From assembly GCF_000003815.2 (NCBI RefSeq), contig NC_049984.1, positions 26,364,870-26,428,869 on the forward strand: a DNA stretch of 64,000 nt, written 5' to 3'. The notes under the pieces were generated by a model. It saw only the letters and a program-made list of their open reading frames with translations, did no database searches and was not told where the DNA came from. Numbering within the stretch: position 1 is the stretch's first letter; the number at the start of each line of letters is the position of its first letter. The DNA is from Branchiostoma floridae (lineage: Eukaryota; Chordata; Leptocardii; Amphioxiformes; Branchiostomatidae). Below are positions 22,120 to 31,902 of this stretch, piece after piece. A program made the position numbers and the translations under genes.

Positions 22120-23802
22120 GACAAAACTTGAAACTTGGGACAAACTTGTAGCAAAAATTGTCGCTAGAATTGGAGCAAAAAATATACTTCTGTTTGCGAA
22201 TTCAGTATAAAAGCGTGCCAGTTTTCTGGCGCTTGCGCGTTGATCTTTTAGTAATTGCGCAGTACAGTCCTCTTCTAAATGAGAACCATGTAATACAAAG
22301 GTGTAAGCATGTGAGGGATGAAGTGATTTACGACAGGACTCTTAGGCACTACAACCTCTTTTACTATGTTCAGTCTTGTCAGTGTACGTATGGATTTCTG
22401 GCACTGCACATTGGAATCTGTTTGTATCTTCCGTTGCCATTTCTTCTGGTGGCACTTCTGCATACCCATTTTCAATCAATTTCCATGAACTGGATGTAAT
22501 CTTCCCTGAACATTTCGTCCTTTGTCATCATTTTTTAAAGATGGTGTGCTCTTTGTAGAGCTACTGATTTGTTGTTTGGCATCTTGGGCTTATAATTAGG
22601 TGACCGAAACGGTAAAGGTAGGGGGGGGGCACTATTTTGCAAAAATGCAGTTTTTGAAGAAATACGCACCTAGAAATATGGAGACGGTCCATCTGAATAT
22701 GAAAATGTAAAATTTTTTTAAATCTTTAATTGCTAACCCCCCTGTACATGCCCCCTGAAGTTTTTAAGTTGACAATGTACGGAGAACTAGTGTAACGCTA
22801 TACTACCAAACACGCTTAATACCTTAGAAATTGTACTTTGGCATCCTTGGCACAATAATTGACTTCAGGAGAGATCATTGTGGATATCTGAACCTCCGAA
22901 TGTATTTCCAATGTAAATATGGACTATTCCAAAGTGACCCCCATGGCAAAAATGGACTGGTCCAAACTCAAAATTGGACGAAACGGGCTACACTATCATA
23001 GAATGGGCAAAACATGTGGTCACATAGAATTCTATGACTTAGATTATCTTCTTTGTGATTGCTCTACAAATTTTGAAATTATGTACTGTAATTAAGGGTA
23101 GGTACCGGGACGGCGTGCCAGGTATAAAACAGGTTTTTCGTATTGGACCGATCCGGAAAAAACGGACCTGAAAAAAATTCGGTGGACAGGATGTTGGAGC
23201 TATTGGAAAATGAACAGATTATATGATCAGGCATTCACACGTTTTGAGGCTTACCGGTACGTCAAATAAGATAACAAGAGTGAAGTATAGTTTAGTATAG
23301 TATAGTATAGTTTGTAGTCCTTTCTACCAATTTTTACAGTCAATCGCACAGAGGCCTTATAGGATTTTAAAATGCCATTGGTAGTCAAATACCCCGCAAA
23401 GCAGATTTCTTTGTAGCGAAATGGACCATTGTTTTGAGAATCACAAGTTTTCACATACTGAATCAGGTCCAGGTTCAGATCCGGACCTAGACCTGATCCT
23501 CTGGGCCTGAACCGGACCTGGATTTTCTGTACCGTTACCCACCCCTATTAGGCACCCCTGTAGTTACATGTAACTTATGTTTTATCCTATCCCATAGAAA
23601 TAAATACTTATGCATGTAGGTGGGGGGAAAGTGTTCCAACTGAAAAGAAATTCAGGTTGCGCACTGCGTTACTTGGATTTAGAATTACGTTGCGCCAACC
23701 AAAATGCATTTTCAAAATGTGCAAGTGGATATTTAGAGCACTCAGTTGCTGCAGGTAAAGGATACAGCCTTCGGGTTTATCTCTAAGGAGAGGTTTTAAC
23801 AG
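22120..23802. other. No gene; dispersed repeat 22620-22775 and a TATAG microsatellite
   Basis: 22620-22775 (G-run, then ...CCCCCTGAAGTTTTTAAG) is an inverted relative of 30768-30905. A short GTATA/TTTAG repeat lies at 23280-23310. Nothing coding was supported. Confidence 0.5.
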
Positions 23803-23975
23803 ACAAGGAAAGACGAAGAAGTCTGTAGTGCCATTGTCCAAGTGGCAACCACAATTACCAATCTGAAGTTACAAGGGAAAAAGAAAAGAGAACCTGTATC
23901 GTTTAGACAGTACAGTAGAGAAGGCAGGAAAGGACATTATCTCCTACACTGCACACTCTATACCAGCCGAAGAAG
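23803..23975 (+). CDS. Candidate exon, unrecognised
   Basis: A good acceptor (GGTTTTAACAG, AG at 23801-23802) opens TRKDEEVCSAIVQVATTITN then a Lys-rich stretch and GRKGHYLLHC. No donor fixed. It could belong with the terminal exon at 24352 on the same strand. Confidence 0.3.
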
Positions 23976-24351
23976 TTGTTTGTGATCAGCTGTCTCCAAT
24001 AGTAGACCTAAATCACCTCAACGACACTACTTTATGTTTTTTACTGTTATCAGGATCAACATCTCTTTCACATCTACAAAACTGTAGTATTTTTGATTTT
24101 GTCAATACTTATATCCATTGCACAGGCAGGTTCTCCTGATTGATGCAGCACCAACTTTGTCTTGTCTAAATTTACTTTTCTGTTATTCATCCTGTACTTA
24201 TGTATGTATGTGGTTTACCATTCTTGTTTTATGTGTATGTTTCTTGAGTAGAAGGCTTAATATAAGCAATTTGTGTTTTCTGCCTCATACTCTCAAAATA
24301 TATGTGAATATTAAATAAATAAAGGACGCAGGATACCAGAGAGTCTAATAG

Positions 24352-24447
24352 CTTGGTAGAGAAATGAAGAGGAGCTTAAGAAGCAAGGACTCGATGAGAA
24401 AGAGATTGCAAACATTGCTGTTGATTGGAAGAGAGACAAAGACTAAC
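24352..24447 (+). CDS. Candidate terminal exon, 3' end of an unidentified gene
   Basis: After AGCTTGGTAG the plus strand reads EELKKQGLDEKEIANIAVDW then KRDKD and a TAA near 24447. The helical, charged C-terminus is followed by about 240 bp of non-coding sequence and an AATAAA (24686-24691), as expected for a 3' UTR. The LINE starts about 30 bp beyond this signal. Confidence 0.4.
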
Positions 24448-24685
24448 AAACCCTGAAACCCAAGATTGATCTTTAACATCAGCAGCAGAAGTTGATATGT
24501 TAGTGTAAAGCTGGCCCAACTCAAGAACACAGCACTGTCACTACCGATAACCACAAAAAAAATCCATCTGCAACACCCATCTGTGATCAACCTAAAATTG
24601 AACAATGTTACACGCCATTGACACCATCTACAATGAGTGTAAATTTGACTGTGGTTCTTTTGATTCTGTTGTAAACACATGTGCC

Positions 24686-24691
24686 AATAAA
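24686..24691 (+). promoter_or_regulatory. Polyadenylation signal AATAAA
   Basis: Exact AATAAA, about 240 bp after the candidate stop codon and directly before the LINE. Confidence 0.4.
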
Positions 24692-24944
24692 ACATTGTTT
24701 AAATTCAGTATCACAGACATGAGGTCAAAGGTCAGGTGTTGTCATCTGACGTGTTTTGTGTGAGCTCTCCAGAATTCGCGTTCTGGAAGCTCTCGAGCGG
24801 TGCTAACCGTTCTTTTTGAGTTAGTAGTGATACATAAGTGTGTGCTGACTTTCGTCGCTGCCTTGGAATTACTTTCTTTCAATCTTTGGAAGACTTTGTG
24901 CCCGTCTTTTGAAGACCAGTGGGAGGGCTACTCCGACAGGAAAG

Positions 24945-26156
24945 ATGGCGGCACATGACGACATTTCAAGGCTCCAAGACACCAATCTTTGGATCAAAAT
25001 CGACGCGGTCGGTATGCCCAAGTTGTCTGAATTTGATATAGTTGAAGCACTGTACAATACTGTTCAGAATGAGCTGGATGATTCCATAAAACCAGAAGAA
25101 ATCCTAGGCGCACAGTACCTGAGCCAGAAGCGCACCTGGGTAATTAATTTTACATGCCTGGATGCTAAGGCGAAAGCAATTAGCGTAGGTCGAGTGGTTG
25201 TCGGTTCAAAATCCTACGGAATCCTGGATTTCCAGAAAACGGGTTTAAGGAAAACCGAAATCAGGATTTCTATCCATGGTATTCCGCATAGTGTATCGGA
25301 TGATGAGGTTGCACAATGGGTGGACTCGAGAGCTGAAAGGACGACAGAAGTCCTGAGACATCAGAAGAAGAATAGGAATGCGGACTCCCCCTTTCAGCAC
25401 CTGTACTCGGGCCACAGATTCTGTTATGCGTCGAAGATCACCAACCCATTCCAGCGGTACGGTACCTACAGCATACCTGACCCTACGGATACAGGTTCTC
25501 TGATTGACATTGAAGTGACAGTTTTCCACGATGGCCAGCATATCAACTGCAAATCTTGCAAGTCAGAGGACCATACATTCCACGAATGCCCCCATCGCAT
25601 CACTTGCCACAACTGCGGAAAAAAAGGTCACACAAAAAAGTGGTGCAGGGCCGAAAGAAGTAATCCATCAAGAGAAAGAAGAGATGTTGAGCAGAAAGTT
25701 CAGCAAGGACTCAGAGCTGCCCGGGAGGCGTCCAACTCTCGATCGACTAGTGCTTCAAGAGCAGTCGTTAATAACAAAAATAGTGGAGAAGATCAAGACT
25801 GGACAGACTGGGCTTCTGGTGATCCCGATGAGACAGCCGAGAGTCTAGTTACAGGGGACAGTGATGGCGCAGAGAACACTCGGTGTGAGACAGAGTCAAT
25901 TGCAAACCCCCCACATCAGGAACAAGCCGGTCTCTCTGGTGGAACCAATCAGAGAAGACTTACACGTTCAACGCGCCCAGCGCCCACAAGCACTGAGGAC
26001 ACTAGAGATCAAGGTCAACGGCGTCAACCTGGGACATCAAGGTCAACTAGGAAGAGAAAGAATGTTCTGACTCCGCCTGACAAGTCGAAGCCGGACAAAC
26101 TGTACAAAGACGACGGTCGCCACAACGATCAGAGGAGAAACAAAGACAATGGGTAG
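24945..26156 (+). CDS. LINE ORF1 RNA-binding protein (403 aa)
   Basis: Start chosen at the ATG in AAAGATGGCG (24945), the first ATG with a good Kozak context. An upstream in-frame TTG extension is unlikely. Two tandem zinc knuckles of form C-x2-C-x4-H-x4-C, CKSCKSEDHTFHEC and CHNCGKKGHTKKWC, lie near residues 218-250. The C-terminal third is Ser/Arg/Asp-rich and basic at the end. ORF1 proteins of this group bind element RNA and help form the retrotransposition complex. The stop is 28 bp before the first ORF2 start. The frame is fully open, without damage. Confidence 0.85.
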   Translation: MAAHDDISRLQDTNLWIKIDAVGMPKLSEFDIVEALYNTVQNELDDSIKPEEILGAQYLSQKRTWVINFTCLDAKAKAISVGRVVVGSKSYGILDFQKTGLRKTEIRISIHGIPHSVSDDEVAQWVDSRAERTTEVLRHQKKNRNADSPFQHLYSGHRFCYASKITNPFQRYGTYSIPDPTDTGSLIDIEVTVFHDGQHINCKSCKSEDHTFHECPHRITCHNCGKKGHTKKWCRAERSNPSRERRDVEQKVQQGLRAAREASNSRSTSASRAVVNNKNSGEDQDWTDWASGDPDETAESLVTGDSDGAENTRCETESIANPPHQEQAGLSGGTNQRRLTRSTRPAPTSTEDTRDQGQRRQPGTSRSTRKRKNVLTPPDKSKPDKLYKDDGRHNDQRRNKDNG

Positions 26157-26184
26157 GACTTAGGTCTATCTTCCATCAACACCC

Positions 26185-26408
26185 ATGGTTCGACTACTCA
26201 CCATCAACACGCGAGGCTTAAGGAAACGAACGGTAGCAGTGCTGATATAGAGACATGGAAGACAGAATGGGGAGGGATGCTTTACGCACACCCTGGTACC
26301 TGTCATAGCAAAGGACAAGTTATTTTGATATCTAAAGGTTCCAACATTAAAAATGTGGAATTTATAGATATATCTGAGAGGGTCATTGGTATAAAATTCA
26401 TAAGTCAA
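26185..26408 (+). pseudogene. Truncated ORF2 start from a related LINE
   Basis: ATG at 26185 opens MVRLLTINTRGLRKRTVA, which parallels MVRFLNINVRGLRKRSVR of the main ORF2. About 40 codons are then missing, and the reading resumes out of frame with TEWGGMLYAHPGTCHSKGQV, parallel to KEWGGKLYAHPCTLHSKGQI, as far as ETF. At 26421 the second copy begins anew. The divergence (roughly a third of residues) means it is not a local duplication of this ORF2 but a different lineage. Confidence 0.8.
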
Positions 26409-26438
26409 GATGAAACATTCTGATTGACATTTGTTGTC

Positions 26439-27581
26439 ATGGTACGTTTTCTTAACATCAATGTCAGAGGACTACGGAAAAGATCCGTCCGTCGAACTGT
26501 TTTTCAATATTTGAAAACAAAACAAATTGATATTGTTTGCTTGCAGGAAACTTATATAACCAATGATGTCAAAGATGCATGGACAAAAGAGTGGGGTGGA
26601 AAACTTTACGCTCATCCTTGCACCTTACACAGTAAAGGACAAATTATATTGATAGCTGAGAATTTTGACTGTAACAATGTTGAATTTATAAATCTTTCTG
26701 ATCGTTCAATCGGTGTGAAATTTATACACCATGGTGAGAAATTTGTTTGTTTCAATGTATATGCTCCTAACAATGTAGTGAGTAAGAAACTGTTCTACAA
26801 ACAGGTTCTAACTCAACTGCAAGAACATTGTTGTGACGGTGAATATTTTATGTTAGCTGGTGATTTCAATACAGTACTCAATCGTGATCTCGACAATGTA
26901 GCAGGGAAAGAGCATGATAAAGCAGAGGTTAAATGTTTTAATAATTTGACAGACAACCTTGAACTACTTGACATCTGGAGAGTCTTCCATAGTGAAGACA
27001 AGGATTACACATGGTCTAAGAGAAACCCTTTTACAGCCAGGAGACTAGATTATCTCCTGATTAATGACTTTTTGTTTGATAAAACTACTGCATGTGAAAT
27101 CATCTCTTTCCCCTGCAGTGATCATAGAGCTGTTGTATTGGATATGTCTGTAACACAGTTTGACAAAGGACCTTCATATTGGAAATTCAATAATTCATTT
27201 CTAAAAGATAAGGTGTTTGTTGATCGTGTTAATGAAATCATAGGAAACATCCAAGAAGGCCTTAGTGACTCTGTGATCGAAGATAAACAGTTAATATGGG
27301 ACATCTGTAAGAGCAAGATAAAAACTTTCTCAATTAGTTACGGGAAACAAAAGGCTCTTGAAAAACGATCCAAACACAACATAATTGATGAAAAATTAGA
27401 ACGGCTGGAAAAACAATTAGCTTCCGATCCAAAGAATTTAACATTACAGCAACAGGTGCACAACACAAAGGCTGAGTTTGAAGCATTAGCCCTTCACGAG
27501 GCGCATGGTGCACAAATCCGCTCAAAAGTTAAATGGATTGAGGAAGGAGAAAAAAAACACAGCCTACTTTCTTCGACTTGA
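26439..27581 (+). CDS. LINE ORF2, endonuclease part
   Basis: Start at ATG 26439. APE-type endonuclease motifs in order: N-I-N-V-R-G-L (N-terminal Asn), CLQETYI (catalytic Glu), CFNVYAPNN, AGDFNTVLNRDLD (GDFN), DYTWSKR, RRLDYLLIN and the catalytic SDH (27117-27125). All catalytic residues are present, so the domain should nick target DNA. The frame ends early at 27581 because an A run at 27550-27557 has eight A where seven keep the frame; the protein clearly continues in the next frame. Confidence 0.85.
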   Translation: MVRFLNINVRGLRKRSVRRTVFQYLKTKQIDIVCLQETYITNDVKDAWTKEWGGKLYAHPCTLHSKGQIILIAENFDCNNVEFINLSDRSIGVKFIHHGEKFVCFNVYAPNNVVSKKLFYKQVLTQLQEHCCDGEYFMLAGDFNTVLNRDLDNVAGKEHDKAEVKCFNNLTDNLELLDIWRVFHSEDKDYTWSKRNPFTARRLDYLLINDFLFDKTTACEIISFPCSDHRAVVLDMSVTQFDKGPSYWKFNNSFLKDKVFVDRVNEIIGNIQEGLSDSVIEDKQLIWDICKSKIKTFSISYGKQKALEKRSKHNIIDEKLERLEKQLASDPKNLTLQQQVHNTKAEFEALALHEAHGAQIRSKVKWIEEGEKKHSLLSST

Positions 27582-28665
27582 GAAGTCACGTGCCATACAC
27601 AATGTTATTACAAGCCTCAGAACACCTGACGGTCACATAATAACAGATCAAAATAAATTATTGGAACAACAAGTCGATTACTATAGAAAACTATACAGTA
27701 AAAACGACGATTTCGACATAGAAAGCTTTGATGACTTTATTACAGACGTACATTTTCCGACGTTGTCTGACATGCAAAGTAAATCTTGTGAAGGGTTGTT
27801 TACTATGACGGAATGTACATCTGCTCTACGTAACATGACAAATTGCAGTCCCGGCCTAGATGGCCTTACTACTGACTTTTATAAAGTCTTTTGGAGCAGA
27901 ATAGGATCTATGGTTTTGAACTCACTAAATGAGGGCTACACGAAGAACCAGCTTTCTTCCACTCAACGTAAAGGGGTTATATCCTTACTCTTTAAAGGGG
28001 GTGAACACCAAGATTTAAGTAGAGACCAGCTGTCTAACTGGCGACCTATCTCAATCACAAATACGGATTACAAAATAGGTGCAAAGATATTAGGAAATAG
28101 ATTACAGAACATTATTTCTCACATTGTTGGACCAGACCAAGTTGGATATATCAAGGGACGTAGTATTTTGAATAACATACGAGCCATAGATGACATAATT
28201 TGCTTTACTAGAGATTCTAATGTTCCAGGTGCCATTCTCTTCTTAGATTACAGCAAAGCCTTTGATACTATTTCCAAAGACCTCATTATAAAAGTTCTTG
28301 AAAAGTTCAATTTCGGTTCAGATTTTGTTCAGTGGGTAAAGGTATACACTAATAATGCCCGTAGTTGTATCAATCATTGTGGTCATATCTCTGAATGGTT
28401 TGACCTGGGAAGAGGTGTACGTCAAGGATGTCCCCTGTCTTCTCTTCTGTTTATTCTAGCCACAGAGCTCTTTGCTCTTAAAGTCCGCCAGTCTTCCGAA
28501 ATCAGAGGTATTACATTATCTGGGCTTAGCGACTCCGATGTTGAATCTCGAATTTTTCAATATGAAGATGATACTGAACTGATACTTGGTGACAAAATTT
28601 CTATTGATAGAAGTTTAGATATTATTAGACATTTTTCCGTTTTTTTCTGGTCTAGTTTTGAATAA
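27505..28665 (+). CDS. LINE ORF2, reverse transcriptase part
   Basis: Continues ORF2 in the +1 frame after the A8 run. RT blocks: NWRPISITNTDYKIGAKIL, GPDQVGYIKGRSILNNIRA, FLDYSKAFDTISKD (first catalytic Asp), GVRQGCPLSSLLFIL, and QYEDDTELIL (28558-28587), the YxDD box. Both Asp residues of YxDD remain, but the middle residue is Glu where Ala is usual. It ends at 28665 because a T run (28640-28646) has one base too many. Confidence 0.85.
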   Translation: MVHKSAQKLNGLRKEKKNTAYFLRLEKSRAIHNVITSLRTPDGHIITDQNKLLEQQVDYYRKLYSKNDDFDIESFDDFITDVHFPTLSDMQSKSCEGLFTMTECTSALRNMTNCSPGLDGLTTDFYKVFWSRIGSMVLNSLNEGYTKNQLSSTQRKGVISLLFKGGEHQDLSRDQLSNWRPISITNTDYKIGAKILGNRLQNIISHIVGPDQVGYIKGRSILNNIRAIDDIICFTRDSNVPGAILFLDYSKAFDTISKDLIIKVLEKFNFGSDFVQWVKVYTNNARSCINHCGHISEWFDLGRGVRQGCPLSSLLFILATELFALKVRQSSEIRGITLSGLSDSDVESRIFQYEDDTELILGDKISIDRSLDIIRHFSVFFWSSFE

Positions 28666-28682
28666 AGAAAAAAACAGTAGCC

Positions 28683-30176
28683 ATGTGGCTAGGCCCTTGG
28701 AGACACTGCTCTGAACAAGCTAGTGGGCTAAAATGGTGCACCACAGCAAAATGTTTAGGGATTGTTTTCTCATCTGCATGTTGTGCCTCTGAAGTAGAAG
28801 TAAATTGGAGCAAAAAATACTGTAAGATGAAAAACATTTTATTATCTTGGGCTTCACGCAACCTTAGTCTTATAGGAAAAATAACAGTGCTCAAAAACCT
28901 TGTAGCTTCACAACTGTCTTACAGTTTTGGTGCACTTATACCACCGGATAGCTTCTTAAAGGATGTTAATTTGATGTTTTACAGATTTATCTGGAAAAGA
29001 GATAGAGTAAAGCGTAATGTGATGGTTCAAGACTATTCAAAGGGAGGATTGAAAATGATAGATATAAGAATAATGCACAAATGTTGTTTATTACGATCGA
29101 TAAAAAAATTGTTATCCGGTAGTGAAACTCCTACTCCTACATGGAAGAAGATACAACTGTATTATTTTAAGAAGTTAGGACCTGATCTTTGTATATTGAG
29201 ACATAACTGCTCGGCAGTCCATGTGTCATCTAAAGATTCACTGTTGCCCTTACCTCTCTATTACCGTAAACTCATACTTACTTGGTATGAAATGAAACCT
29301 GTACAGAATGTCAATGATATTGAGGTAAATCAAGTAAATTGGCAATTGTTATGGAACAATGCTTGTATAAGTTACAAGGGCAACATGCTTTATTTTAAGA
29401 AATGGATTAGACGACATATTCTTTATGTAAATGATATTGTGGATGATCAGGGTAACTTTATATCTTTTGATGATGTAAAAGCTATTGTTGGTAATGATGC
29501 ACATGTATTACTACAGTATCATGCTTTAATCAATTCAATTCCCAAACAATGGAAAGGTGTTTCTCGATTAGACAACGAAGAATCTCCTAGTATCAAACTT
29601 TGTGGTAAAGACATCCGCTTACTAGACTCTATCTTCTTTAAGAATTTCTGTATCATGCAATACCAAGCAGTCCCAGTCTCACAGAATTTCTGGGAGAAAC
29701 GATTTCCAATGTACGATTTTCGTTCCATTTCTTGGCATGTACTATGGAAATCTCCCTTCTTGACCACTAAAGAACCCAAACTTATTAGTTTGCAATGGAA
29801 GATCTTGCATAATATTTATCCGACCAAAATATTTTTGCATAAGATGAGAATTGTAGAAAATAATAAGTGTATTTTTTGCGATATTATAGAATATATAGAG
29901 CATTTTTTCTTTGACTGTAAAATTGTTAAACCATTATGGGATTATGTGGAAAGTTTGTTTAGTTATTCCATATCTCTCACTGTACATGACATTATTTTTG
30001 GATACAACCCTCATATGTTAAACAAGTTTCGGTACATCAATGAACTGCTGCTAGTTGCGAAACTATCCATTGTAAAATATAAGTCTACAGTGTCATCCCC
30101 GAATTCACTATGTCAAGATGCAGAAATCATTCTGAAAATTTTCAAATCAGAATGTATTCTTAGAAATATGATATAA
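28683..30176 (+). CDS. LINE ORF2, thumb/connector and C-terminal zinc finger
   Basis: Continues ORF2 after a second extra base in an A run (28668-28674). It holds MWLGPWRH, the KCLGIVFS thumb motif, the LISLQWKILHNIYPTKIFL block typical of L1/Tx1 elements, and a C-x2-C-x7-H-x4-C finger (CIFCDIIEYIEHFFFDC). Stop at 30176. With the three extra bases discounted, ORF2 is about 1244 residues, a normal full length. Confidence 0.85.
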   Translation: MWLGPWRHCSEQASGLKWCTTAKCLGIVFSSACCASEVEVNWSKKYCKMKNILLSWASRNLSLIGKITVLKNLVASQLSYSFGALIPPDSFLKDVNLMFYRFIWKRDRVKRNVMVQDYSKGGLKMIDIRIMHKCCLLRSIKKLLSGSETPTPTWKKIQLYYFKKLGPDLCILRHNCSAVHVSSKDSLLPLPLYYRKLILTWYEMKPVQNVNDIEVNQVNWQLLWNNACISYKGNMLYFKKWIRRHILYVNDIVDDQGNFISFDDVKAIVGNDAHVLLQYHALINSIPKQWKGVSRLDNEESPSIKLCGKDIRLLDSIFFKNFCIMQYQAVPVSQNFWEKRFPMYDFRSISWHVLWKSPFLTTKEPKLISLQWKILHNIYPTKIFLHKMRIVENNKCIFCDIIEYIEHFFFDCKIVKPLWDYVESLFSYSISLTVHDIIFGYNPHMLNKFRYINELLLVAKLSIVKYKSTVSSPNSLCQDAEIILKIFKSECILRNMI

Positions 30177-30207
30177 GCTACATATTGTACAGCTTTCTGT
30201 GACATGT

Positions 30208-30250
30208 AATAAAGTGCCGTGACGAACACGGAATCAGGAAGAAAAAAAAA
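30208..30250 (+). terminator. LINE 3' end: poly(A) signal and A tail
   Basis: TAATAAAG followed by a short GC stretch and GAAGAAAAAAAAA, the expected end of a LINE transcript. Confidence 0.6.
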
Positions 30251-30261
30251 TCACAGGCATC

Positions 30262-30962
30262 TTGTTTACAATGAGAGATATAGTATGTATATGTACAAGG
30301 GGAGAGCTTGGGAATAAGTCAACTGTTGCTTTTCTGTCCATACTTCACGACACACATAAAAAAAACACTGGTTTTAAGCTTGGCAAATAACCCTGTGTTT
30401 TTGTAACCTTGAAACAATGATTCTTTTTGAAGTTGCCCGATTCCTTGGCATCTAGTTTCTGAAAATTTTACCACTATTCTTGTCAAGCTTAATACACTTG
30501 TAGTTGATTTGGTACTCTATTATTCTCAGCAATTGTCGAATTACTGCCGTAACTTCCCTGTTTTGGGCCAAATAAAAGAAATTCGCCCCAATACTTGCTG
30601 CCCTGTTGCCATGGCGACCAAGATTATTAAGCCAAAACCTAATAGAAAAGTATCTTGGAGTGTAATGTATCATTTAATCACACAAAATGTGCAAAAAGAA
30701 CTGAAATAATGTAGTCAGTGCTTGCAGATCTTAGCAACATCACACAAGTACATGGTGAGGGGGTATCCAAACTTCAGGGGGTATGTACAGGGGGGTTAGA
30801 GTTTTACAACTGCCTAAATTTTGTGATTTCTGTGTTTATATAGATCATCTCCATATTTTAAAATGCGTATTTCAAAAAGTTTGTATTAATGTCCCCCCTA
30901 GCTATAGCGATGTATCTTTGACCGCCTGATAATCCCGTGTTTCGGAAGCTTGGAGTATGCGT
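30262..30962. other. No gene; dispersed repeat at 30768-30905
   Basis: The stretch 30768-30905 (AAACTTCAGGGGGTATGTAC...) matches the reverse complement of 22620-22775 at both ends. The remainder is unremarkable. Confidence 0.5.
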
Positions 30963-31245
30963 CTAACGCTTTTCCAGAGCGCTGAGGCTTGGGGCCCAGG
31001 TCTCGTTAGCCCACTTGTTGGATATGGCAAACCGTTCAAAGCGCAACAAGTATGCATCTGAGTCGTCCTTGACATCTACAAAAGACTGGAGTTTAGGAGC
31101 CTTGGCTCGGACCAGCTCTGTTTATTGCACTGTGGAACCCACTTTCAGCTGTGTCAATCTCCCAAACCCAACTCGTGCTCTCTATATATCCTTCTCTTTC
31201 TCTTCAGCCTGTATTTTCAACATTTGTAGCTTTTGCACATAGGGA
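30963..31245 (-). pseudogene. Ty3/gypsy Gag-like fragment
   Basis: The minus strand shows a coiled-coil lead (QKLQMLKIQAEEKEKDI), stops, and then an open stretch with AKAPKLQSFVDVKDDSDAYL followed by FERFA, ending SALEKR and a stop at 30965-30963. The order x-P-K-L-x-x-F...DDxDAYLxRFE is the usual start of the retrotransposon Gag core in gypsy elements. At least two breaks. No LTRs were seen nearby. Confidence 0.6.
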
Positions 31246-31902
31246 ACTTGTGTCGTTTTAGATGGACGATGATTTGATTTTCAGTGATAAAATAAAATCC
31301 TTTGCAATGATTCAAACTTGTTCTGGCTGATGGTGATTATTGCCTTATCATGTATGTAGCGTAGAAATATGCTCATGTCTTTTGTCATTTCCCTCGTGTA
31401 ACTGTTATTCATGACAACAGTACCATGAAAACTCAGAAGCTTTCGGTCAGGTCAAATTTTTACCTACAAATTATGGTTACAGCATTAAGTGATATTCAAC
31501 TGCATATGATGCATTCAGGTTTACATAAATAACAAACATCATTTTTCCAACAGGATGTTAAACGGATCGCACCGCTTTTGCGTTCATGATGCAAATTCGC
31601 AATTCCGGATAAGGAAGAAACCGTTTCAATAGTACCTCGAAGGTTCCGAAAAAAAGTTTCCTATCGCTTCAGATCCGTTTCTGAGCGTTCATGATGACAA
31701 AACTAATCCGTTTCAGCCTGTCTAACCGATAGATCCGTTTCATTTTTTGCATCATGAACGGGGCCTAAGTTAGAAATCAACTAGTTCTAAGTACTTCTTT
31801 CTGGCGTATACAGATTTACATTCACTATTCACATTCACTATTCACCAGAAAAGCCGAATAAAAATGTTTCTTCTGATGAAAATATTTGTCTTTGTTCTTT
31901 AA
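31246..31902. other. No gene; inverted repeat 31582-31595 / 31746-31759
   Basis: GTTCATGATGCAAA and its exact reverse complement lie about 150 bp apart around GATCCGTTT words, probably a short MITE of about 180-200 bp. Confidence 0.5.

Larger units (their letters stand above)
24721..30250 (+). mobile_element. Near-full-length L1/Tx1-type LINE retrotransposon (chimeric)
   Basis: Order: 5' UTR with a CCAGAA/TTCTGG hairpin (about 24772-24789), ORF1, a partial ORF2 start from a related element, the main ORF2, an AATAAA (30208) and a short A tail (30242-30250). An imperfect 11-bp target-site duplication is possible: ATCACAGACAT at 24710-24720 and ATCACAGGCAT at 30250-30260, one mismatch. The length of about 5.5 kb, two ORFs, CCHC knuckles in ORF1, an APE-type endonuclease and a C-terminal CCHC finger in ORF2 all fit the L1/Tx1 group. 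ORF2 is intact apart from three one-base homopolymer expansions. Confidence 0.9.

Noticed and set aside
24345-24695. 116-codon minus-strand frame, hydrophobic
   Set aside because: It overlaps a plus-strand terminal exon and its 3' UTR with a polyadenylation signal; the hydrophobic reading is a by-product of A-rich plus sequence.
24909-24944. N-terminal extension of LINE ORF1 from an upstream TTG
   Set aside because: No ATG in that stretch; the ATG at 24945 has a better context.
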